Position numbers and translations under genes: made by a program. Below are positions 59,583-64,000 of a stretch of DNA of 64,000 nucleotides, in pieces. How positions within the stretch are numbered: the first letter of the stretch is position 1; every line of letters starts with the position of its first letter. Origin of the DNA: an uncultured Granulosicoccus sp. (GTDB lineage: Bacteria > Pseudomonadota > Gammaproteobacteria > Granulosicoccales > Granulosicoccaceae); NCBI GenBank assembly GCA_937924505.1, contig CALDSR010000060.1:1-64000 (forward strand), in the 5' to 3' direction. The notes beneath the pieces are model-generated. The model was not told the DNA's origin and ran no database searches. It saw nothing but the letters and a program-made list of their open reading frames with translations.

Positions 59583-60818
59583 ATGTTCAATACACTGAAG
59601 CAATCAGCTGTTGCATTGGCATTTGCCTCTGTCATCAGCACGCCAGCTTTCGCTGGTGATCTCGTCATCAATTTTGATGACCCGAACCCGGGCCCGAAAA
59701 AAGGCTTTGAAGACGCTGTTGACAAGTTCAAGGCAGCTAACCCGGATATCAACGTCATCGTTAACATCACCGACCGTGAAGCGCACAAGACAGCAATTCG
59801 TAACTTCTTGAGTGCCAATGCGCCTGATGTCACATCCTGGTATCCAGGAAACCGCATGGCACCTTTCGTCAACGCCGGTCAGTTCGAAGATGTATCTGAC
59901 TTGTGGGATAGTGAAGGCTTCCATGATTCATTGGCGTCAACCGAGTCAGCCATGACTATCGACGGCAAGCAATGGGGTGTGCCTTACACGTATTATCAGT
60001 GGGGCATCTACTATCGAAAAGATGTGTTCGCAGACAATGGCATCGAAGTCCCCGGCAACTGGGAAGAGCTGCTTGCAGCCTCAGCCAAGTTGAAAGAGGC
60101 TGGTATTGCACCTTTCACCATCGGCACGAAGTTCTTGTGGACTGCAGCAGGTGTTTTTGACTACCTGAATTTGCGTACCAACGGATACGATGTTCACAAC
60201 GACCTGACAGCGGGCAAGATCAAATACACGGATCCACGCATCGTTGCTGTGTTTGAAAAGTGGAAAGAACTGGTAGAGCCCGGTTACTTCATCGAAAACC
60301 ACGCCACAATGAGCTGGCAGGATGCGCTGGCACCTTTCGTTAAAGGCGAAGCTGCCATGTATGTAATGGGTAACTTCTCAGTCGATGCAATGCGCACAGC
60401 TGGCTTGACAGACGATCAGATCGACTACTTCCCGTTCCCGGAAATCACCCCGGGCATTCCGCGCGCAGAAGAAGCACCGACTGATGCGTTCTTTATCCCT
60501 TCAAAAGCCAAGAACAAGGAAGATGCTCGTAAATTCCTTGCCTTCATCGCTCAACCTGACATCCAGACAGAATGGAACCAGACTATTGGTCAGCTTCCAA
60601 TCAACAAGGATGCAACTGTCGGTGATGACAAGTTCATTCAGAAGGGTTTCGAGACTGTCAGTACGGCCAATGGCCTCGCGCAGTTCTACGACCGTGACGC
60701 TCCCGCTGAAATGGCGAAAGCAGGCATGGAAGGATTTCAGGAATTCATGATCAAACCTGAACGCCTCGATGCCATCCTGAAACGTCTCGACAAGGTTCAG
60801 GAACGCGTTTACAAGTAA
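59583..60818 (+). CDS. Sugar ABC transporter substrate-binding protein
   Basis: A 411-aa periplasmic binding protein of the MalE/UgpB family. The signal peptide is residues 1-24 (cleavage after TPAFA). The mature N-terminus is GDLVINFDD, and the fold shows VTSWYPGNRMAPFV, GVPYTYYQWGIYYRKDVF and FIPSKAKNKEDARKFLAFIAQP. The ATG at 59583 has an extended GGAGAGAAGAGAGAG purine-rich ribosome-binding site. Context predicts binding of an alpha- or beta-galactoside. Confidence 0.93.
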   Translation: MFNTLKQSAVALAFASVISTPAFAGDLVINFDDPNPGPKKGFEDAVDKFKAANPDINVIVNITDREAHKTAIRNFLSANAPDVTSWYPGNRMAPFVNAGQFEDVSDLWDSEGFHDSLASTESAMTIDGKQWGVPYTYYQWGIYYRKDVFADNGIEVPGNWEELLAASAKLKEAGIAPFTIGTKFLWTAAGVFDYLNLRTNGYDVHNDLTAGKIKYTDPRIVAVFEKWKELVEPGYFIENHATMSWQDALAPFVKGEAAMYVMGNFSVDAMRTAGLTDDQIDYFPFPEITPGIPRAEEAPTDAFFIPSKAKNKEDARKFLAFIAQPDIQTEWNQTIGQLPINKDATVGDDKFIQKGFETVSTANGLAQFYDRDAPAEMAKAGMEGFQEFMIKPERLDAILKRLDKVQERVYK

Positions 60819-60833
60819 GTCTTACCGCAGTGC

Positions 60834-60862
60834 AAGGCGGGTCTGATAATGACCCGCCTTTT
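60834..60862 (+). terminator. Intrinsic terminator/attenuator between binding-protein and permease genes
   Basis: AAGGCGGGTC and GACCCGCCTT form a 10-bp stem with a short loop and run into TTTT. It lies 16 nt after the binding-protein stop codon and before both permease genes. Partial termination here would give an excess of binding protein over permeases, or stabilise its mRNA 3' end. Confidence 0.8.
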
Positions 60863-60944
60863 CCATATTTTGAAAACCCTGCCTCAAGGTTTGATCCGTC
60901 TAGTTTGATTTTTTTGGCTGACCTCATTTTCCGGAGCGTCGATC

Positions 60945-61868
60945 GTGTCAAGCACAAGCAATAATTCAGCATCCATCCGGCAAGAGCGAAGCTGGTTTTA
61001 TAAAAACAGACTGAAACTCGCCCCTTGGCTGTTCCTCTTGCCTGGCATGATCTTCTTCGTCATTTACGTTATTGCACCGATTTTCCAATCTATATGGATA
61101 TCCTTTTTTGAATGGGATGGGCTTGGTGAAAAAGAATGGGTTGGTCTCGGTAACTATGTCGAACTGCTTGACGATGACCGCTTCTACACCTCTCTTAAAA
61201 ATAATGTGTGGTGGCTGGTGTTGTACATGCTTGCCGTGCCGCTCGGACTTGCCATAGCGCTCTTCCTGAATCAGACAGTCAGAGGCATACGACTGTACAA
61301 ATCTTTGTTCTTTTTTCCGTTTGTCATCAGTCAGGTAGTCGTCGGCCTGATATTCACCTGGTTCTACAACCCCGATTTCGGCATCGTTGGCAAGGTATGG
61401 GAGTTTTTCGGCGCATCCCCACCAGCCATACTCGCCGACGAACGCTACGTGACTTTCGGCATCATATTCGCGGGTCTTTGGCCGCAAGTTGCGTATTGCA
61501 TGATTCTCTACCTCACAGGCTTGAACAATGTTTCACCCGATCAGGTTGAAGCCGGTCGGCTGGACAACGCCAAAGGCTGGAGGATGCTGTGGTACGTTAT
61601 TCTGCCGCAACTGAAACCTGCCACCTTTATCGCGATTGTCGTCACCGTTATCGGCGCTCTACGCTCATTTGACCTGATCGCGATCATGACGCAAGGCGGA
61701 CCGTATGGGACATCAAACGTACTCGCCTACTATATGTTTGAAACAGCACTGTCCGAATATGGTTTCCGTATGGGCTATGGCTCGGCTATAGCTACCGTAT
61801 TGTTTCTGATCATGCTCGTCTACATCAGCTTTTTCCTCTGGCGTATGTATCAGGATGAGAGGGGCTAA
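60945..61868 (+). CDS. Sugar ABC transporter permease (MalF/UgpA type)
   Basis: A 307-aa inner-membrane permease with six TM helices; the first is APWLFLLPGMIFFVIYVIAP. The ATPase-coupling EAA loop is EAGRLDNAKGWRMLWYVILP. GTG start at 60945 with GGAG nine nt upstream. The end of the gene leads into the second permease after 4 nt. Confidence 0.93.
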   Translation: MSSTSNNSASIRQERSWFYKNRLKLAPWLFLLPGMIFFVIYVIAPIFQSIWISFFEWDGLGEKEWVGLGNYVELLDDDRFYTSLKNNVWWLVLYMLAVPLGLAIALFLNQTVRGIRLYKSLFFFPFVISQVVVGLIFTWFYNPDFGIVGKVWEFFGASPPAILADERYVTFGIIFAGLWPQVAYCMILYLTGLNNVSPDQVEAGRLDNAKGWRMLWYVILPQLKPATFIAIVVTVIGALRSFDLIAIMTQGGPYGTSNVLAYYMFETALSEYGFRMGYGSAIATVLFLIMLVYISFFLWRMYQDERG

Positions 61869-61872
61869 GCAC

Positions 61873-62724
61873 ATGTTCCCTAAACCGATTGAAAAATCCT
61901 CCGCCGCTGTTCGCACAAGCTATCAGTTGATCCTCCCGGTAGCGTTGATTGTCTGGTTGCTGCCACTACTTGCGATTTTCCTCACCTCGATTCGACCCGC
62001 GGCTGACATCAACTCAGGTAATGTGTTCGGCTGGCCATCAGACTTTCTATTGCTGGAAAACTACACCGCCGTCTTTACCCAATCGAAAGCCGGTTTGTAT
62101 TTGTGGAATTCCTTGCGCATCACTATTCCAACAATGGTCATTTCGGTCGCCTTGTCTTGTCTGACCGGCTACGCCCTGTCTATCTATCGATTTAAGTGGG
62201 CAATCCCTTTATTTTTTATTTTTGTTGCCGGGAATTTCGTCCCCTTCCAGATTCTGATGGTGCCAGTGCGTGACTTGTCCGTACAAACCGGCCTTTATGA
62301 CACCATCACCGGGCTGGTGTTGTTTCATGCGGCGTTCCAGACCGGGTTCTGCACCTTGTTCATGCGCAACTTCATCAAAGCCTTGCCGTTCGAATTGATT
62401 GAATCAGCACGCATTGATGGTGTCGGCGAGTTCAAGATCTTCTGGTATCTGGTATTGCCACTGGTCAAGCCCGCAATTGCAGCACTGTCGGTTTTGATCT
62501 TCACCTTTATCTGGAATGATTTCTTTTGGGCAACTGTATTGATTCAAGGTGACCACGCCCTACCAATTACAGCTGGCGTTCGGGCCTTGAATGGGCAATT
62601 CGTCAGTCAATGGCACCTTGTGTCGGCGGCTTCACTGCTGGCAGCAGTTCCACCTGTACTGATGTTCTTCGCCATGCAAAAACATTTTATTGCGGGTCTT
62701 ACGCTCGGAGCAACCAAAGGTTAG
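61873..62724 (+). CDS. Sugar ABC transporter permease (MalG/UgpE type)
   Basis: A 283-aa inner-membrane permease with six TM helices and the EAA loop ESARIDGVGEFKIFWYLVLP. The ATG at 61873 is preceded by GAGAGGGG eight nt upstream; an earlier in-frame ATG (61855) would overlap the previous gene and lacks that site. The last helix and LQKHFIAGLTLGATKG-like end (here MQKHFIAGLTLGATKG) are typical of the family. Confidence 0.93.
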   Translation: MFPKPIEKSSAAVRTSYQLILPVALIVWLLPLLAIFLTSIRPAADINSGNVFGWPSDFLLLENYTAVFTQSKAGLYLWNSLRITIPTMVISVALSCLTGYALSIYRFKWAIPLFFIFVAGNFVPFQILMVPVRDLSVQTGLYDTITGLVLFHAAFQTGFCTLFMRNFIKALPFELIESARIDGVGEFKIFWYLVLPLVKPAIAALSVLIFTFIWNDFFWATVLIQGDHALPITAGVRALNGQFVSQWHLVSAASLLAAVPPVLMFFAMQKHFIAGLTLGATKG

Positions 62725-63586
62725 AACAACAATACTTGTCCGTGTTGCCCCGGCCATATTTCTGCTGCTATGGTCAGGCGGTTTCACTGTCGCCAAGATT
62801 GGCATTCATGATGCCGATCCCCTTACACTTTTAAGCCTGCGGTACTTCTGTGTCGTTGTGCTGCTTTTGCCATTCGTTCTTTACATACGCCCGCCACTAC
62901 CTTCCAATCGACAGGAGTGGCTTAATCTGGTCGTCGTTGGTTTTCTTATACAGGTCGTCTACTTTGGCACCTGCTGGACTGCGTTCCGTCTCGGTGGCTC
63001 GGCAGGGACGGTGGCGTTGATCACGTCACTGCAACCCATACTTGTCGCGTTAATCATTCCGATGTTGTCCAAAGAAACCGTATCTGTTCTACGCTGGGCC
63101 GGCCTGATACTCGGACTAACAGGGACAATACTGGTCATCACAGGTAATAGCGGAATTCAGCAAGTCTCTTTGGCTATTGTACTGTTTTCAGCTGCCGGGC
63201 TACTGGCTATCACGATTGCCACCGTTTGGGAAAAACGCTTCGGCGTCGCACATCATCCGCTGACCAGTAATACCGTGCAGTATGTCGTCGGCTTTACCTG
63301 CACGCTGCCGCTTGCCTTCATGTTCGAGAATATGCAGATTACCGTGACGGTGCCATTCCTGTTTGCCCTTGCATATCTTGTAATAGGAAACTCGATTCTC
63401 GCCATCTCCTTATTGTTACTTATGATTCGACGTGGTGAAGCAACCCGCGTCTCTGCTTTGTTTTTTCTGGTACCACCTCTCTCAGCGGTTATCGCCTGGT
63501 GGATCCTAGACGAAAGAATGACATCACTTGCATGGCTGGGCATGGCGATCGCGGCGATCGGCGTGTGGATGGCCCGACGAAGCTGA
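62690..63586 (+). CDS. DMT/EamA family transporter
   Basis: A 298-aa membrane protein with about ten TM helices in two EamA repeats (LLLWSGGFTVAKIGIHDADPL at the start of the first, WILDERMTSLAWLGMAIAAIGVWM at the end of the second). The probable start is TTG at 62690, overlapping the permease gene by 35 nt; no ATG or GTG occurs before the first helix. Role unknown; it may export a by-product of sugar metabolism or simply be co-located. Confidence 0.82.
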   Translation: MRVLRSEQPKVRTTILVRVAPAIFLLLWSGGFTVAKIGIHDADPLTLLSLRYFCVVVLLLPFVLYIRPPLPSNRQEWLNLVVVGFLIQVVYFGTCWTAFRLGGSAGTVALITSLQPILVALIIPMLSKETVSVLRWAGLILGLTGTILVITGNSGIQQVSLAIVLFSAAGLLAITIATVWEKRFGVAHHPLTSNTVQYVVGFTCTLPLAFMFENMQITVTVPFLFALAYLVIGNSILAISLLLLMIRRGEATRVSALFFLVPPLSAVIAWWILDERMTSLAWLGMAIAAIGVWMARRS

Positions 63587-63730
63587 TAAGCAGCGCTCAG
63601 AATTAACCCTTCTGCAGGTACAAACCAACGTCAGTTCACACGGCGAGCTCGTACGGCTTGACCCATTTTTACCGTAAGACGAAGATCAATCTCGCGGAAC
63701 TACCAATAATAAAAAAAAGGGGATACCGCC

Positions 63731-64000
63731 GTGTCAAACAACTTCAAAGCTGTGTACATATCAATATCCTTAACGATTTTGATGTCGTTTACCAGCACTG
63801 CGAACGCACAAAGCTGGTCCAATCTGCCTGATGTGAAGCATCCACGCTCGGAAATGTCAGCGATACAGTATCGCGACGATATCTATATGTTCAACGGCTT
63901 TGCGCCTAATGTAAAGATCGAAGATAGTGTCGAAAAATTTGATGCTGGCACCAAACAATGGAGTGTCATCAAGGCTACTGCGGTAGGTGATGGCACTGCT
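63731..64000 (+). CDS. Secreted Kelch-like protein, N-terminal part only (runs off the window)
   Basis: A reading frame of 90 codons open to the window's last base. GTG start at 63731 with AAGGGG upstream. A signal peptide of about 28 residues (hydrophobic ISISLTILMSF, cleavage near ANA-Q) is followed by a segment with Kelch-repeat character (HPRSEMSAIQYRDDIYMFNGF, then VEKFDAGTKQWSVI). It is probably an exported beta-propeller protein. The gap before it (63587-63730) shows no other gene. Confidence 0.7.
   Translation, partial: MSNNFKAVYISISLTILMSFTSTANAQSWSNLPDVKHPRSEMSAIQYRDDIYMFNGFAPNVKIEDSVEKFDAGTKQWSVIKATAVGDGTA

Overview
The window looks like a chromosomal segment of a free-living, probably marine, heterotrophic gammaproteobacterium. 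The evidence is the gene order yebC-ruvCAB-ybgC-tolQRAB-pal-cpoB ending at a tRNA-Lys, the E. coli-like motifs of these proteins, a 180-kDa-type NAD-glutamate dehydrogenase, a MaeB malic enzyme fused to a phosphotransacetylase domain, and a GC content that looks moderate. The genus is not determinable from the sequence alone; a Granulosicoccus-like organism is only a guess. I see no insertion sequence, prophage, CRISPR array or rRNA.

Layout. (1) 1-12.5 kb, nearly all on the minus strand: housekeeping genes in the transcription order aspS, nudB, a small alpha/beta hydrolase, yebC, ruvC, ruvA, ruvB, ybgC, tolQ, tolR, tolA, tolB, pal, cpoB, tRNA-Lys(UUU). (2) 12.5-20.6 kb: a PfkB kinase, an M48 lipoprotein protease, NAD-GDH, a small GlsB-type membrane protein and a PaaG-like enoyl-CoA isomerase. 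(3) 20.8-39.8 kb: the most unusual region. One arm (20.8-26.9 kb, plus) encodes a corrinoid protein, a DUF1638 protein, a small 'virulence factor' family protein, a MetV-like cysteine-rich protein, MetF, a methyl-THF:corrinoid methyltransferase and a RACo-type corrinoid activator. The other arm (34.5-39.0 kb) encodes an MttB-superfamily methyltransferase without an amber codon, a GlxA/GbdR-type regulator, a Cys-based phosphatase and a betaine-homocysteine-methyltransferase-like protein. Between the arms lie a PotFGHI-type polyamine ABC importer and PuuA/PuuB (27.1-33.8 kb). (4) 39-52 kb: mixed metabolism, including a CREST-type membrane hydrolase, maeB, leuA with a probable leucine leader, DMT exporters, a response regulator, an S41 protease, a histidine phosphatase and an omega-aminotransferase. 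(5) 50.9-62.7 kb: a galactoside utilisation locus with an ABC ATPase and an IclR regulator (minus), then alpha-galactosidase, galK, galT, GH42 beta-galactosidase, a sugar-binding protein and two permeases (plus). A DMT transporter and the start of a secreted Kelch-like protein close the window.

How the genes work together. The inferred C1 route is: quaternary or tertiary amine + MttB-family protein -> methyl-corrinoid protein -> methyl-THF (23984 methyltransferase) -> methylene-THF (MetV/MetF run oxidatively), with RACo re-reducing inactivated Co(II) corrinoid and the BHMT-like protein possibly drawing methyl groups off to homocysteine. The corrinoid protein has a strongly acidic N-terminus, while the MttB, methyltransferase, RACo and BHMT-like proteins each carry an Arg/Lys-rich tail, which suggests electrostatic docking on a shared hub. 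The galactoside locus is built of 4-8 nt stop/start overlaps and has a perfect 15-bp palindrome between the divergent IclR and alpha-galactosidase genes. leuA is preceded by a leader containing a short Leu-rich reading frame whose stop codon forms the loop of a GC-rich hairpin.
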